Position numbers and translations under genes: made by a program
NCBI RefSeq assembly: GCF_001578775.1
Contig: NZ_KQ969062.1
Coordinates: 700,797-737,893 of the forward strand
Length of the DNA: 37,097 nt
DNA from: Streptococcus cristatus
GTDB lineage: Bacteria; Bacillota; Bacilli; Lactobacillales; Streptococcaceae
Direction of reading: 5' to 3'
The notes under the pieces: generated by a model
Databases searched by the model: none
The model's input: only the letters and a program-made list of their open reading frames with translations
What the model was told of the DNA's origin: nothing
In this document: one piece after another, positions 1-9,073 of the stretch
How positions within the stretch are numbered: the stretch's first letter is position 1
How the letters are laid out: every line of letters starts with the position of its first letter

Positions 1-1
1 G

Positions 2-20
2 CGATTTCTGTCCCACTCTC
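2..20. repeat. Partial copy (3' end) of a streptococcal structured intergenic repeat
   Basis: Nineteen bases at the left edge are identical to 30899-30917, the closing arm of the structured repeat at 30742-30917. The rest of this copy lies outside the window. It sits just past the stop codon of the minus-strand flavin oxygenase, a typical place for such elements. Confidence 0.6.
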
Positions 21-46
21 TTTTGAGTTAGAGGATTATAGCTTGA

Positions 47-979
47 TTATAGCTTGATTTCAGTGTTTTGGAGAACCTTTTGGGCATCGGCAACGATTGT
101 GTCGAGGATTTCTCTACACGGACGAATTTCCTTGACTAAGCCTGCGATTTGGCCACTCATCATAGAGCCATGCACGGTATCTCCTTCGTAAACAGCTTTA
201 GAAAGAGAACCGATGGTGATTTCTTCGAGTTCGTCACGATTGGTGCCTTTGTTTTCTAGTTCGATATAGTGGTCGGTCATTTCATTACGGATACAACGAA
301 CCGGTGCACCAGCAATACGACCAGTCACGGCAGTAGCAGTATCATTGGCTGCGACAATGGCATCCTTGTAACCTGCTGAAATTGGGCATTCTTCAGATGC
401 TAGGAAGATAGTCCCCATCTGAACCCCTTGCGCACCGAGGACAAAGGCAGCAGCGAGACCACGACCATCGGCAACCCCACCTGCAGCGATGACTGGAATA
501 TCAACGGAGTCAACAATCTGAGGAATGAGAGCCATAGTATTGGTTTCACCGATATGGCCACCAGCTTCAGAACCTTCGGCAATCACGGCATCAACTCCGA
601 GCTCTTGCATTTTTTGCGCGTGTTTGACACTGGCAATAACAGGGATAACCTTGATACCTGCCTCTTTCAGATAAGGCATGATGAATTTTGGTGTACCAGC
701 CCCAGTCGTTACGACAGGAACTTTTTCCTCAATGATGACTGTCACAATATCCTTGATATTTTTCATCATGAGCATAACATTGACGGCAAATGGCTTGTCA
801 GTCAATTTACGCAGTTCACGGATTTCTTCGCGCAACTGCTCACCTGTCATTCCTCCTGAAGCAATGATTCCCAGTCCGCCAGCTTCGGAAACAGCTGCCG
901 CCAGTTGGTAGTGGGAAATCTGAGCCATAGCTCCTTGGAAAATAGGGTACTTAATGTTCAACAATTTTGTAATAGACAT
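47..979 (-). CDS. FabK-like / nitronate monooxygenase family flavoprotein
   Basis: This 310-residue protein is an FMN-dependent TIM-barrel of the nitronate monooxygenase (2-nitropropane dioxygenase)/FabK family. Visible family motifs are the N-terminal YPIFQGAMA (11-19), GGLGII (34-39), TTGAG (91-95), AEGSEAGGH with the conserved His near 142, AAGGVADG (166-173) and the phosphate-binding LGAQGVQMGT (181-190). It resembles pneumococcal FabK but differs throughout and is a little shorter. There is no fatty-acid synthesis neighbourhood, so nitronate monooxygenase or an uncharacterised FabK paralogue is safer than enoyl-ACP reductase. The start is supported by an AAAGGAG-type ribosome-binding site (986-993). 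The stop codon lies in an 11-bp tandem duplication (36-46 and 47-57). It is monocistronic with its own promoter. Confidence 0.85.
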   Translation of the reverse strand: MSITKLLNIKYPIFQGAMAQISHYQLAAAVSEAGGLGIIASGGMTGEQLREEIRELRKLTDKPFAVNVMLMMKNIKDIVTVIIEEKVPVVTTGAGTPKFIMPYLKEAGIKVIPVIASVKHAQKMQELGVDAVIAEGSEAGGHIGETNTMALIPQIVDSVDIPVIAAGGVADGRGLAAAFVLGAQGVQMGTIFLASEECPISAGYKDAIVAANDTATAVTGRIAGAPVRCIRNEMTDHYIELENKGTNRDELEEITIGSLSKAVYEGDTVHGSMMSGQIAGLVKEIRPCREILDTIVADAQKVLQNTEIKL

Positions 980-1010
980 GGGGCAACTCCTTTATTCTGT
1001 ATTTAAAATC

Positions 1011-1039
1011 ATTATATCACTATAATAAAGCGTTTTCAA
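1011..1039 (-). promoter_or_regulatory. Sigma-A promoter of the minus-strand flavin oxygenase
   Basis: Read on the minus strand there is TTGAAA (1034-1039), a 17-nt spacer and TATAAT (1011-1016). It lies about 30 nt upstream of the ATG and the AAAGGAG ribosome-binding site. Confidence 0.65.
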
Positions 1040-1185
1040 TGAAGCAGTGACTTGGCAAAAGATAGAAGTTTGTGAAAGAAATCTCAGAAATTCTTGATAG
1101 GACTGGCTTTTCCTTGTGAAACTAAATTTATCAGTGTCCTTATAACAATAACTTATAGCCTATTAGAATTTGTTATATTCTCCAA

Positions 1186-1199
1186 GCTCAGATCTGAGC
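1186..1199. other. 14-bp perfect palindrome GCTCAGATCTGAGC
   Basis: A perfect dyad in the divergent intergenic region (980-1272), about 40 nt upstream of the -10 of the DUF1858 operon. This is a position where an activator or repressor could bind. No regulator family is recognised. The rest of the 293-bp gap holds the two divergent promoters and AT-rich sequence only. Confidence 0.35.
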
Positions 1200-1236
1200 A
1201 AGTGATGGAAAGGATTTTTATTGGCCGCATCTTTTG

Positions 1237-1245
1237 TGATATAAT
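1237..1245 (+). promoter_or_regulatory. Extended -10 promoter of the DUF1858/DUF438/DUF1912 operon
   Basis: TGA directly followed by TATAAT (1240-1245) forms an extended -10 element. No good -35 is present at 17 nt. A ribosome-binding site GGAGG (1260-1264) and ATG (1273) follow at sensible distances. Confidence 0.6.
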
Positions 1246-1272
1246 AATAAAAAACACACGGAGGTAGGGCAT

Positions 1273-1503
1273 ATGGATAATGTGATTGATTTGTCTATTC
1301 CAGTGGCAGAAGTGATTGAGAAGCAGCCCGAAGTTTTAGATGTCTTGGTCGAGTTGGGCTTTAAGCCTCTGGCCAATCCTGTCATGCGCAATACAGTCGG
1401 GCGTGTGGTTTCTATCAAAAAAGGAGCCAGCATGAACGGTATTGACCTGGATAAAATCAAGCAAACTCTGGAATTAAACGGCTATGAAGTGGTGGGGATT
1501 TAG
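1273..1503 (+). CDS. DUF1858 domain protein
   Basis: A 76-residue single-domain protein. It matches the DUF1858 pattern: a short N-terminal strand, a segment like EVIEKQPEVLDVLVELGF, then NPVMRNTVGR and a C-terminal helix. The family is small, cytoplasmic and often found next to, or fused with, hemerythrin or hybrid-cluster proteins, but its biochemical role is not established. GGAGG 8 nt before the ATG fixes the start. The stop is 2 nt before the next gene, which encodes a DUF438-hemerythrin-PAS protein, so the two are very likely co-translated and act together, perhaps in sensing or handling oxygen or nitric oxide (inference). Confidence 0.85.
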   Translation: MDNVIDLSIPVAEVIEKQPEVLDVLVELGFKPLANPVMRNTVGRVVSIKKGASMNGIDLDKIKQTLELNGYEVVGI

Positions 1504-1505
1504 GC

Positions 1506-2867
1506 ATGGCTACTGAACGCATTGAAGTCCTTAAGTCTATCTTGCTGGACCTACATAACGGTGCTTCGGCAGAATCTGTTCAGGAGCTTTTCAACGAGCA
1601 TTTTGCTGGTGTGTCCGCTATCGAAATCAGCTTAATGGAGCATGAACTAATGAACTCAGATACAGGAGTGACCTTTGAAGATGTCATGTCCCTCTGCAAT
1701 GTCCATGCCAACCTCTTTAAAGGCGCTATTCAGGATGTAGAGGTGGCTGATACCGACCATCCAGGCCATCCGGTTCAAGTCTTCAAGCAGGAAAATCTAG
1801 CGCTACGGGCTGCCCTTATGCGGGTTCGCAGGCTCCTATCTACCTATGAAAGCACAGAAGATGAGGAGATTCTTCCAGAAATCCGCAAGGGACTCCAGCG
1901 TCAGCTGAGTTTGGTGGGACAGTTTGATATCCACTATCAGCGTAAGGAAGAGCTCATGTTTCCTATCATGGAAAGCTACGGTCACGATTCGCCGCCCAAG
2001 GTCATGTGGGGGGTAGATGACCAGATTAGAGACCTTTTCCAAGAGGTTAAGATTGCTGCAGAGCAGCTGCCTGATACTTCGATTCAAGAAGTTAAGGACA
2101 ATTTTGAGACTTTTGCGGCTGAGTTTGAAGCTATGATCTTCAAGGAAGAGTCCATTTTATTGATGATTCTCCTCGAGTCCTTTACTCAGGATGACTGGCT
2201 CAAGATTGCTGAGGAGAGCGATGCTTATGGCTATGCCATTATCAAGCCAACGGAGAAATGGGAGCCTGCGCGGCACAAATTCTCGGAGGAGGAAGCTGGG
2301 AAGGCTGCTGATGCAGGCAGCGAAGTGGCAGCTAGTAGAGAGCAGCCTAGTGATGGCAGATTTCAGCAGGTCATTGATACGCCGAATGGACAGGTCACCA
2401 TTTCCTTTGAGCCTAAGGAAAAGAAGGAGACGCCTGTCAGTCGGGACAGTCAGCAACCTTTTGGCCAGGGCTATTTGTCGGTGGAGCAGGCAAACCTAAT
2501 CTTGAATCATCTGCCTCTGGAGATTACTTTTGTCAATAAGGACGATATTTTCCAGTATTATAATGACAGCGTGCCGGCGGACGAGATGATCTTCAAGCGG
2601 ACGCCGTCCCAGATAGGGCGCAATGTCGAGCTCTGTCACCCGCCTAAGTTTTTGGACAAGGTGCGGCGGATTTTCAAGGCCCTGCGCGAGGGTCAGCGGG
2701 ACAAGTTTGAGATGTGGTTCAGGTCGGAATCGCGGGGCAAATTTGTCCATGTGACCTATGCGGCGGTGCGGGATGAAGCTGGGGAATTTCAGGGGGTGCT
2801 GGAGTATGTGCAGGACATTCAGCCCTTCCGTGAGATAGATAGTGATGTTTATCGTGGTTTAGATTAG
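1506..2867 (+). CDS. DUF438 / hemerythrin / PAS domain protein
   Basis: This 453-residue cytoplasmic protein has three parts. An N-terminal DUF438 domain spans about 1-75. A hemerythrin-type helical bundle spans about 80-240, with candidate iron ligands His85, His88, His143 and the KEE at 147-149. A C-terminal PAS domain spans about 324-445 (SVEQANLILNHLPLEITFVN onward). A charged, low-complexity linker (about 255-320) separates the last two. The family is thought to bind di-iron and to sense small molecules such as oxygen or NO. No kinase, output or DNA-binding domain is seen, so the partner may be the adjacent DUF1858 protein, which ends 2 nt upstream. The function in streptococci is not established. 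Confidence 0.85.
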   Translation: MATERIEVLKSILLDLHNGASAESVQELFNEHFAGVSAIEISLMEHELMNSDTGVTFEDVMSLCNVHANLFKGAIQDVEVADTDHPGHPVQVFKQENLALRAALMRVRRLLSTYESTEDEEILPEIRKGLQRQLSLVGQFDIHYQRKEELMFPIMESYGHDSPPKVMWGVDDQIRDLFQEVKIAAEQLPDTSIQEVKDNFETFAAEFEAMIFKEESILLMILLESFTQDDWLKIAEESDAYGYAIIKPTEKWEPARHKFSEEEAGKAADAGSEVAASREQPSDGRFQQVIDTPNGQVTISFEPKEKKETPVSRDSQQPFGQGYLSVEQANLILNHLPLEITFVNKDDIFQYYNDSVPADEMIFKRTPSQIGRNVELCHPPKFLDKVRRIFKALREGQRDKFEMWFRSESRGKFVHVTYAAVRDEAGEFQGVLEYVQDIQPFREIDSDVYRGLD

Positions 2868-2879
2868 AAAGAAGGAGCA

Positions 2880-3134
2880 ATGACTTACGAACAAGAATTT
2901 TTAAGGGATTTTGAAGCTTGGGTCAAGACCCAGGTTATGATCAATGAAATGGCGCTCAAGGAGAGTCAGGCTGTCTATGAGGCAGATCAGGACGAGCGGG
3001 CCCGAGAGGCCGCTATTCGCTATGAAAGCCGTCTGGATGCCTATCAGTTTCTCTTGGGTAAGTTTGCCAATTATCAGGCAGGCAAGGGATTTCACGACCT
3101 GCCGGAGGAACTTTTGGGCGAGAGAAGTTATTGA
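2880..3134 (+). CDS. DUF1912 family protein
   Basis: An 84-residue, acidic, mostly helical protein starting MTYEQEFLRDFEAW. It matches the small DUF1912 family that is nearly confined to streptococci and lactococci. No catalytic motif, signal peptide or membrane segment is visible and no function is known. It starts 12 nt after the DUF438 gene with AGAAAGAAGGAG as ribosome-binding site, so it is the third gene of that operon. Its last codons overlap the -35 of the following valine T-box promoter, and no terminator separates the two units. Confidence 0.8.
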   Translation: MTYEQEFLRDFEAWVKTQVMINEMALKESQAVYEADQDERAREAAIRYESRLDAYQFLLGKFANYQAGKGFHDLPEELLGERSY

Positions 3135-3159
3135 TTTTTCACTGAAAAGGTGATAGAAT
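3131..3159 (+). promoter_or_regulatory. Promoter of the valS T-box transcription unit
   Basis: TTGATT (3131-3136), a 17-nt spacer, then TAGAAT (3154-3159) preceded by TGA, making an extended -10. The -35 overlaps the DUF1912 stop codon. Transcription would begin near 3166, at the base of T-box stem I. Confidence 0.7.
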
Positions 3160-3162
3160 AAG

Positions 3163-3352
3163 TTCATCAGAGGTGTTTTGAGTCAAGCATTTTACAGAAA
3201 GTGGCGGTGCTGAGAAGTCCACAAATGTGTCAAAGCTAGTTGCTGATGGAAGAAAATGAAATAAACAAAGTTGCGGGCATCTGCCCGAAATTGGGTGGTA
3301 CCGCGGATAAACACATTCGTCCCTTTCTAGTCTGACTAGGAAGGGATTTTTA
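3163..3352 (+). ncRNA. T-box riboswitch sensing tRNA-Val
   Basis: A complete class-I T-box leader. Stem I opens with CATCAG pairing with CTGATG. The distal part carries the conserved AG-bulge/GGTG region (GTGGCGGTGCTGAGAAG, 3201-3217). GCATTT pairs with AAATGT just before the specifier, and the candidate specifier codon is GTC (3229-3231), valine. The T-box sequence GGGTGGTACCGCGG (3293-3306) has bulge UGGU (3296-3299), complementary to an ACCA tRNA 3' end as expected for tRNA-Val. An intrinsic terminator follows. It plainly belongs to valS, yet the first gene after it is a DUF262 protein. Confidence 0.93.
3320..3351 (+). terminator. Regulated terminator of the Val T-box
   Basis: TCCCTTTCTAG pairs with CTAGGAAGGGA (one G-U pair) and is followed by five T. 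It competes with the antiterminator built on the T-box sequence, so it should form when tRNA-Val is charged. Confidence 0.88.
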
Positions 3353-3370
3353 TATCAATGAGGTGTAATA

Positions 3371-5194
3371 ATGGAATTTAGGACAAGAGATCAAAGGATA
3401 GAGCAAGTTTTCTCAGAAAAGAATATTTACGAAGTGCCAAATTTTCAGCGTGATTTTTCATGGCAAGAAAAACAATATAAGGATTTTATTTCAGATATAA
3501 AGAAGAATCTCACATTGTCCGTTAATGGGGATAAAATTGTATTTAAGTCAGAAATAACAGATTATTTTTTTGGAACAATTTTGATAGTTGGTAATGAAAC
3601 AAAAGCCAGAGTCGAAAATCCGTATAAGGTTATTGATGGACAGCAACGTCTTACAACTATGACTTTATTTTTAACATGTATTAAAGATATTATAGATTCA
3701 TATAATGATAAACTGTCGGAAGGCCAATTTTATTCACATGATTATGATTCTAATTTATTTTTTTCTCATACTTCTGAAGGTAATTCAACATTAAAAATTA
3801 GATTAGTGAATAAAAATCTGAACCCTATTCTCCCATATGATATTTTGAAACTCGAACCGCATGACGCATCTAATGAAAAAACAACAAATACCTCTCAAGA
3901 GACTTTAAGAAATGCTTTTCACTTTATTAAAAATCAGTTATCACAAGAATGTCTCTTAGAAGGAGTAATAAAAAAAGGATCTGATTTCCAATGGGACATG
4001 AAGGAGTATATCCGGTATATTGATTATTTAGGAAAACAATTACTTAATTCAACAGTTATTTGTATCTATTCCGTAGATGAAAAAGATGTTAATAAGATTT
4101 ATCAAAATTTTAATTCTAAGGGATTAAGACTTAGTGACATTGATTTAATTAAAAGTCGAATTTTTGAAGTTTTACATGATGACTATGATGAAACTTCCAG
4201 AAAATGGAATTATATAACCGATACAATTTATAAAATTGATGAAAGTATTTCTGATTTTTTCTATTATTATTTTAATTCTCGCGGTATAAAAACAAGCCAA
4301 ACTAACTTATTTCAAACTTTTTCAAATAAAATTAAAGAAACTGATTATAGTAGTTTTTTAGATGATTGTTCAAAGTATGTTGATTTCTATAGAGTGATTT
4401 GTAGTCCTAACGAAAATGACTTAATTTTTAAAATAGAAAATTATTTTAATCAAGATAATAATTATATTGTTAAAGAGAACTTATTAATTTTAAAAACTTC
4501 AGGATATTCGCAATTTAGAATGGCTTTTTTAAGTTTATTCAATGCAATGAATGATGGTAGAATATCAGGAAAACAATTTAAATCCATTATAGATTTAATA
4601 ACCAAGTATAATGTATTAAATTCAATAAAAGCTTCTGGAGATGGTTCAAAAACAAATAAAAGCCAATCGATTTATAGAAAAATGTCAGTTGAATTTAATA
4701 AAGAAGTAATAAATACCGATTCTTTGAATAATCTGTTGAAAAAAGATTTAAGAAGTCTTGCACCACGTCTTGACTCTGTTAAAAAAAGTGATAAAGTATT
4801 TGATAAAGGAAATAAAATAAAGAGTAAAGGTGATAAAAAAGCTAGAGATTTATCGAAATATATTCTTATTACTCTTGAATCAGAGAAAATGATTAAAGAG
4901 TGCAAGAATACAGCCAATAAATCACTAAAATTTTTACATGATTTATCGATTGAACACATTATTGACAGGGAACAACAGAACGAAATAGGAAATATTGTTT
5001 ATGATATAGGCAATCTGGTTCTGTTAGAAAACGCTGAACATACAAACTCTAAAGATAAGAAGAAGATGTATAAAAATTCTAAACTTTATCTTATTAAAGA
5101 TATACGAGGAGAAATAGATAAATTTAGTATAGAATCAATAAAAGCTCGTCATAATGAACTTTTGGAAGAATTCTATAAGATTGTTACTCGCTAG
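3371..5194 (+). CDS. DUF262-DUF1524 protein, GmrSD/SspE-like putative anti-phage nuclease
   Basis: The 607-residue protein has an N-terminal DUF262 (ParB/GmrS-like) domain: Y20-VP-x-F-QR-x-F-S-W31, then FFGT (67-70) and the nucleotide-handling motif DGQQR (89-93). A helical middle follows. The C-terminal DUF1524 HNH-type (GmrD) nuclease has His529 in IEHI, Asn548 in IGNL and Asn559 in HTNSKDKK. This architecture is known from type IV restriction (GmrSD), SspE and BrxU defence proteins, so restriction of foreign or modified DNA is inferred. GAGGTG (3360-3365) supports the start. It is far more AT-rich than its neighbours, a sign of transfer. It lies between the Val T-box terminator and valS, 13 nt before the valS ATG, and has no convincing promoter of its own. 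Confidence 0.85.
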   Translation: MEFRTRDQRIEQVFSEKNIYEVPNFQRDFSWQEKQYKDFISDIKKNLTLSVNGDKIVFKSEITDYFFGTILIVGNETKARVENPYKVIDGQQRLTTMTLFLTCIKDIIDSYNDKLSEGQFYSHDYDSNLFFSHTSEGNSTLKIRLVNKNLNPILPYDILKLEPHDASNEKTTNTSQETLRNAFHFIKNQLSQECLLEGVIKKGSDFQWDMKEYIRYIDYLGKQLLNSTVICIYSVDEKDVNKIYQNFNSKGLRLSDIDLIKSRIFEVLHDDYDETSRKWNYITDTIYKIDESISDFFYYYFNSRGIKTSQTNLFQTFSNKIKETDYSSFLDDCSKYVDFYRVICSPNENDLIFKIENYFNQDNNYIVKENLLILKTSGYSQFRMAFLSLFNAMNDGRISGKQFKSIIDLITKYNVLNSIKASGDGSKTNKSQSIYRKMSVEFNKEVINTDSLNNLLKKDLRSLAPRLDSVKKSDKVFDKGNKIKSKGDKKARDLSKYILITLESEKMIKECKNTANKSLKFLHDLSIEHIIDREQQNEIGNIVYDIGNLVLLENAEHTNSKDKKKMYKNSKLYLIKDIRGEIDKFSIESIKARHNELLEEFYKIVTR

Positions 5195-5207
5195 AAAGGA
5201 CAAACAC

Positions 5208-7859
5208 ATGTCTAAAGAACTTTCACCTAAATACAATCCAGCCGAGGTTGAGGCTGGTCGTTACCAAAAATGGCTTGAAGCTGATGTTTTCAAGCCTTCA
5301 GGAGATCAAAAGGCTAAGCCTTATTCGATCGTTATTCCACCACCAAACGTAACTGGGAAACTTCACCTTGGTCACGCTTGGGATACAACTCTTCAGGATA
5401 TCATCATCCGTCAGAAGCGCATGCAAGGCTTTGATACCCTTTGGCTTCCGGGGATGGACCACGCGGGGATTGCCACTCAGGCTAAGGTCGAGGAGCGCTT
5501 GCGTGGTGAGGGTATTACCCGTTATGACCTCGGTCGTGAGAAATTCCTCGACAAGGTCTGGGAATGGAAAGACGAATATGCGACAACTATCAAGGAACAA
5601 TGGGGAAAGATGGGTCTCTCTGTAGACTACTCTCGTGAGCGTTTCACCCTTGATGAAGGTTTGTCGAAAGCTGTTCGCAAGGTTTTTGTCGAGCTTTACA
5701 AGAAAGGCTGGATCTACCGTGGTGAGTTTATCATCAACTGGGACCCAGCAGCTCGCACAGCCCTTTCTGATATCGAGGTTATCCACAAGGATGTTGAAGG
5801 GGCCTTCTACCACATGAACTACATGCTAGAAGATGGCTCACGCGCCCTAGAAGTTGCGACAACCCGTCCTGAGACTATGTTTGGGGACGTTGCCGTTGCG
5901 GTCAATCCAGAAGACCCACGCTACAAGGACTTGATTGGGAAACATGTCGTCCTTCCAATCGCTAATAAATTGATTCCAATCGTTGGAGATGTACACGCAG
6001 ACCCTGAGTTTGGTACTGGTGTCGTGAAAATCACACCTGCCCACGATCCGAACGATTTCTTGGTTGGTCAACGTCATAACTTGCCACAAGTCAACGTCAT
6101 GAACGATGATGGAACCATGAATGACTTGGCCTTCGAATTTGCAGGTATGGATCGTTTTGAAGCTCGTAAGGCAGTCGTTGCTAAGTTGGAAGAAATCGGC
6201 GCCCTCGTTAAAATCGAAAAACGTGTCCACAGCGTTGGTCACTCAGAGCGTACAGGTGTCGTGGTTGAGCCACGTTTGTCTACTCAATGGTTCGTTAAGA
6301 TGGACCAATTGGCGAAAAATGCTATTGCCAACCAAGACACAGAGGACAAGGTAGAATTTTACCCACCTCGTTTCAACGATACCTTCCTCCAATGGATGGA
6401 AAATGTTCACGACTGGGTTATCTCTCGTCAGCTCTGGTGGGGTCACCAAATCCCTGCTTGGTACAATGCTGAGGGTGAAATGTATGTCGGTGAAGAAGCG
6501 CCAGAAGGTGACGGATGGACTCAGGACGAAGATGTCTTGGATACTTGGTTCAGTTCTGCCCTTTGGCCATTCTCAACTATGGGCTGGCCTGATGAAGAAA
6601 GCAGTGATTTTAAGCGCTATTATCCGACTTCTACTCTGGTTACCGGCTATGATATTATCCCATTCTGGGTGTCTCGGATGATCTTCCAAGGTCTGGAATT
6701 TACCGGCAAGTCGCCATTTAGAAATACCTTGATTCACGGGCTGATTCGCGATGAAGAAGGCCGCAAGATGTCCAAGTCTCTGGGCAATGGGATTGACCCC
6801 ATGGACGTCATTGATAAATACGGGACCGACAGCCTGCGCTGGTTCTTGTCAAACGGTTCTGCACCAGGCCAAGACGTCCGCTTCTCTTACGAGAAAATGG
6901 ATGCTTCATGGAACTTCATTAACAAGATTTGGAACATCTCTCGCTACATCCTCATGAACAATGATGGCTTGACCCTTGAGCAAGCAACAGCCAATGTCGA
7001 AAAGGTTGTCAATAAGGAAGCTGGAAACGTCACTGACCGCTGGATTCTCCACAACCTCAATGAAACAATCGGCAAAGTCACTGAAAACTTTGATAAATTT
7101 GAGTTTGGTGTCGCTGGCCACATCCTCTACAACTTTATCTGGGACGAGTTTGCGGACTGGTATGTTGAGTTGACCAAGGAAGTCCTTTATAGCGATAACG
7201 AAGAAGAGAAAGTCATCACACGTTCTGTTCTCCTTTACACTTTGGACAAGATCCTTCGTCTCCTTCACCCAATCATGCCATTCGTGACAGAGGAAATCTT
7301 TGGACAAATCTCAGAAGGCTCTATCGTTACAGCGGAATACCCAACTGTCAATCCAGCCTTTGAAGACCTTGCTGCCCACACTGGTGTGGAAAGTCTTAAA
7401 GACTTGATCCGTGCTGTTCGGAATGCGCGTGCTGAAGTAAACGTAGCACCAAGTAAGCCTATCACAATCCTTGTTAAGACTAGCGATATCGATTTGGAAG
7501 CCTTCTTTAACAGCAATGTCAACTACATCAAACGCTTCACAAATCCAGAACACTTGGAAATCGCATCAACCATCCCTGCACCTGAACTCGCTATGTCAAG
7601 CGTCATCACTGGAGCAGAAATCTACTTGCCACTGGCTGACCTCCTCAATGTCGAAGAAGAACTGGCTCGTCTCGATAAAGAACTCGCTAAATGGCAAAAA
7701 GAACTGGATATGGTCGGTAAAAAGCTCTCTAACGAACGCTTCGTAGCCAACGCCAAACCAGAAGTCGTCCAAAAAGAACGCGACAAACAAGCCGACTACC
7801 AAGCTAAATACGACGCGACAGTGGCGCGTATTGATGAGATGAAGAAGTTGGTGAAATAA
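5208..7859 (+). CDS. valS: Valine-tRNA ligase
   Basis: Class-I aminoacyl-tRNA synthetase charging tRNA-Val in the cytoplasm. The HIGH-type motif HLGHA lies in [14 protein letters not shown] near residue 45. The editing (CP1) domain has [11 protein letters not shown], the KMSKS motif is [11 protein letters not shown], and a C-terminal coiled coil ends the protein. The 883-residue length from ATG 5208 equals that of typical streptococcal ValRS. A longer in-frame reading from 5154 adds 18 residues read from the tail of the previous gene and is rejected. The ribosome-binding site AGAAAGGA (5193-5200) overlaps the upstream stop codon. Regulation is by the Val T-box at 3163-3352, now about 1.85 kb away with the DUF262 gene in between. 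Confidence 0.97.
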   Translation: MSKELSPKYNPAEVEAGRYQKWLEADVFKPSGDQKAKPYSIVIPPPNVTGKLHLGHAWDTTLQDIIIRQKRMQGFDTLWLPGMDHAGIATQAKVEERLRGEGITRYDLGREKFLDKVWEWKDEYATTIKEQWGKMGLSVDYSRERFTLDEGLSKAVRKVFVELYKKGWIYRGEFIINWDPAARTALSDIEVIHKDVEGAFYHMNYMLEDGSRALEVATTRPETMFGDVAVAVNPEDPRYKDLIGKHVVLPIANKLIPIVGDVHADPEFGTGVVKITPAHDPNDFLVGQRHNLPQVNVMNDDGTMNDLAFEFAGMDRFEARKAVVAKLEEIGALVKIEKRVHSVGHSERTGVVVEPRLSTQWFVKMDQLAKNAIANQDTEDKVEFYPPRFNDTFLQWMENVHDWVISRQLWWGHQIPAWYNAEGEMYVGEEAPEGDGWTQDEDVLDTWFSSALWPFSTMGWPDEESSDFKRYYPTSTLVTGYDIIPFWVSRMIFQGLEFTGKSPFRNTLIHGLIRDEEGRKMSKSLGNGIDPMDVIDKYGTDSLRWFLSNGSAPGQDVRFSYEKMDASWNFINKIWNISRYILMNNDGLTLEQATANVEKVVNKEAGNVTDRWILHNLNETIGKVTENFDKFEFGVAGHILYNFIWDEFADWYVELTKEVLYSDNEEEKVITRSVLLYTLDKILRLLHPIMPFVTEEIFGQISEGSIVTAEYPTVNPAFEDLAAHTGVESLKDLIRAVRNARAEVNVAPSKPITILVKTSDIDLEAFFNSNVNYIKRFTNPEHLEIASTIPAPELAMSSVITGAEIYLPLADLLNVEEELARLDKELAKWQKELDMVGKKLSNERFVANAKPEVVQKERDKQADYQAKYDATVARIDEMKKLVK

Positions 7860-7901
7860 AGCTGGCAACATGTATTTTTTAGAAAAAGGAGAAAAATTTA
7901 A

Positions 7902-8726
7902 ATGAATTTTAAAAATGTAGTAGAAATATTGGCCGGTCTTATTACATACGGGATACCTGTTTTATCATTTTTATGGCAAATAAAAAGTGACTTTACTGAT
8001 AAGAAACAGATAGAATCGATTGTATCTAATTATAATTATCAAAACAATTCAAATTTTGACTTCAAGGATATAAATATTCAAAATGGTTACATTCAAGTTA
8101 ATAATCCACAGAATATAAATATAGAATTAAAGAATGAGCTTGATAAATTTGAGGAGAAAATATTAGAAGATAAAAAATTTTTATCAGACAATTTATACAT
8201 AATATCTTTTTTGATTATTTCTTTTATTTTTATTTTCAATTTAATTATTAATGATTGGAGTGATTTCAAAAATATATCTTCGGTTTGGGAAACAAATATA
8301 ATTAAAGATAATCTAGTTTTATCGTTTGATTCAACTTTGAAGCAAGTGTTATTAATGGTTTTAATCTATATTATCTTAGTAGTTGTTAAGTACTTGCTAG
8401 ATAAGCAAAGTCTCATCAAAACTTTAGGGTTTATATTAGCTTTCGTTTTATACTTATTTACTTATTTAGATATTAAGGACGGTTTTATACAGCTTTTTAA
8501 ATATCCTATTATTTTATCTGATTTCTCAATGTTTATTTCATTGCTTGTAGCATTAATTATTCTGTCCTTTTTATTCTTTAGTCTGAAAACTCTAATTGAA
8601 AGATTATGCAGTTTGATTTTAGTATACAAGTCTAAAATAAAAACAACACTTATTAACACCATTTCTTCTATAAGTGTAGTTATCGCTCCAATATTTATTC
8701 TTGTTATAAAGTTTATATTTAAATAA
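7902..8726 (+). CDS. AT-rich predicted six-helix membrane protein, unknown function
   Basis: The 274-residue protein has predicted membrane segments near residues 7-25, 98-117, 146-165, 172-189, 207-228 and 250-272. A polar region rich in Asn, Asp and Lys (about 28-95) lies between the first two. There is no signal peptidase site and no recognised family. AAAAGGAG (7884-7891), 10 nt before the ATG, fixes the start. It lies 42 nt after valS with no terminator in the gap, so it should be on the same T-box-controlled message. Its extreme AT content matches the DUF262 gene on the other side of valS and suggests a shared foreign origin. A membrane effector or partner of that nuclease is possible but unproven. 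Confidence 0.6.
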   Translation: MNFKNVVEILAGLITYGIPVLSFLWQIKSDFTDKKQIESIVSNYNYQNNSNFDFKDINIQNGYIQVNNPQNINIELKNELDKFEEKILEDKKFLSDNLYIISFLIISFIFIFNLIINDWSDFKNISSVWETNIIKDNLVLSFDSTLKQVLLMVLIYIILVVVKYLLDKQSLIKTLGFILAFVLYLFTYLDIKDGFIQLFKYPIILSDFSMFISLLVALIILSFLFFSLKTLIERLCSLILVYKSKIKTTLINTISSISVVIAPIFILVIKFIFK

Positions 8727-9073
8727 TAATTACCAATTATTTTAGTGTAATATATAATAGTGATAATAAAGGATTGAGAATGTAATATCAGCCTTAATTG
8801 ATGAAAAGAATAGATTTTCTATTATTGTACTATCCTTAGTATTTTCATAGAAAAATCAATATTTTAGAAAGCAGGTTACTACATGACAAATTCTGTCAGT
8901 TAGAACCGACCTGATAACTACAACATAACAGCTTTCTTCATACATGTTGGGGAAATTGAGTTGGGATTTAACCAAGCCAATGAGTTTAGAGTTCGTATAT
9001 AGCTGAATTTGATATTATAGCTTCTAATTTATTCTGTATAAAATTTTGCTCATTTTATGATTTACAGGCTCTA
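8727..9073. other. AT-rich intergenic stretch with probable gene debris
   Basis: No intact gene is seen in this 347-bp gap after the membrane protein gene. A plus-strand reading from ATG 8883 to 9002 stays open apart from one early TAG (8901-8903) and has protein-like composition, so it may be the remnant of a lost gene. Small inverted repeats (AGAAAGC with GCTTTCT, TGACA with TGTCA) occur around 8867-8937. A TATAAT-like string lies near 8751. None of these is convincing alone. Confidence 0.35.

Noticed and set aside
428..859. 143-residue plus-strand frame over the flavin oxygenase
   Set aside because: Shadow of the minus-strand gene, whose motifs and ribosome-binding site are clear.
1069..1140. 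TTGTGA half-sites as a Rex operator
   Set aside because: Only half-sites occur; no full inverted TTGTGA-TCACAA pair with proper spacing is present.
5154..5207. Upstream start adding 18 residues to ValRS
   Set aside because: It reads through the end of the DUF262 gene, lacks a ribosome-binding site, and ATG 5208 gives the normal family length.
5298..5813. 171-residue open frame antisense to valS, and similar long antisense frames over typA, trp genes and lysA
   Set aside because: They lie opposite strongly supported genes, have no ribosome-binding sites, and their composition follows the codon bias of the sense gene.
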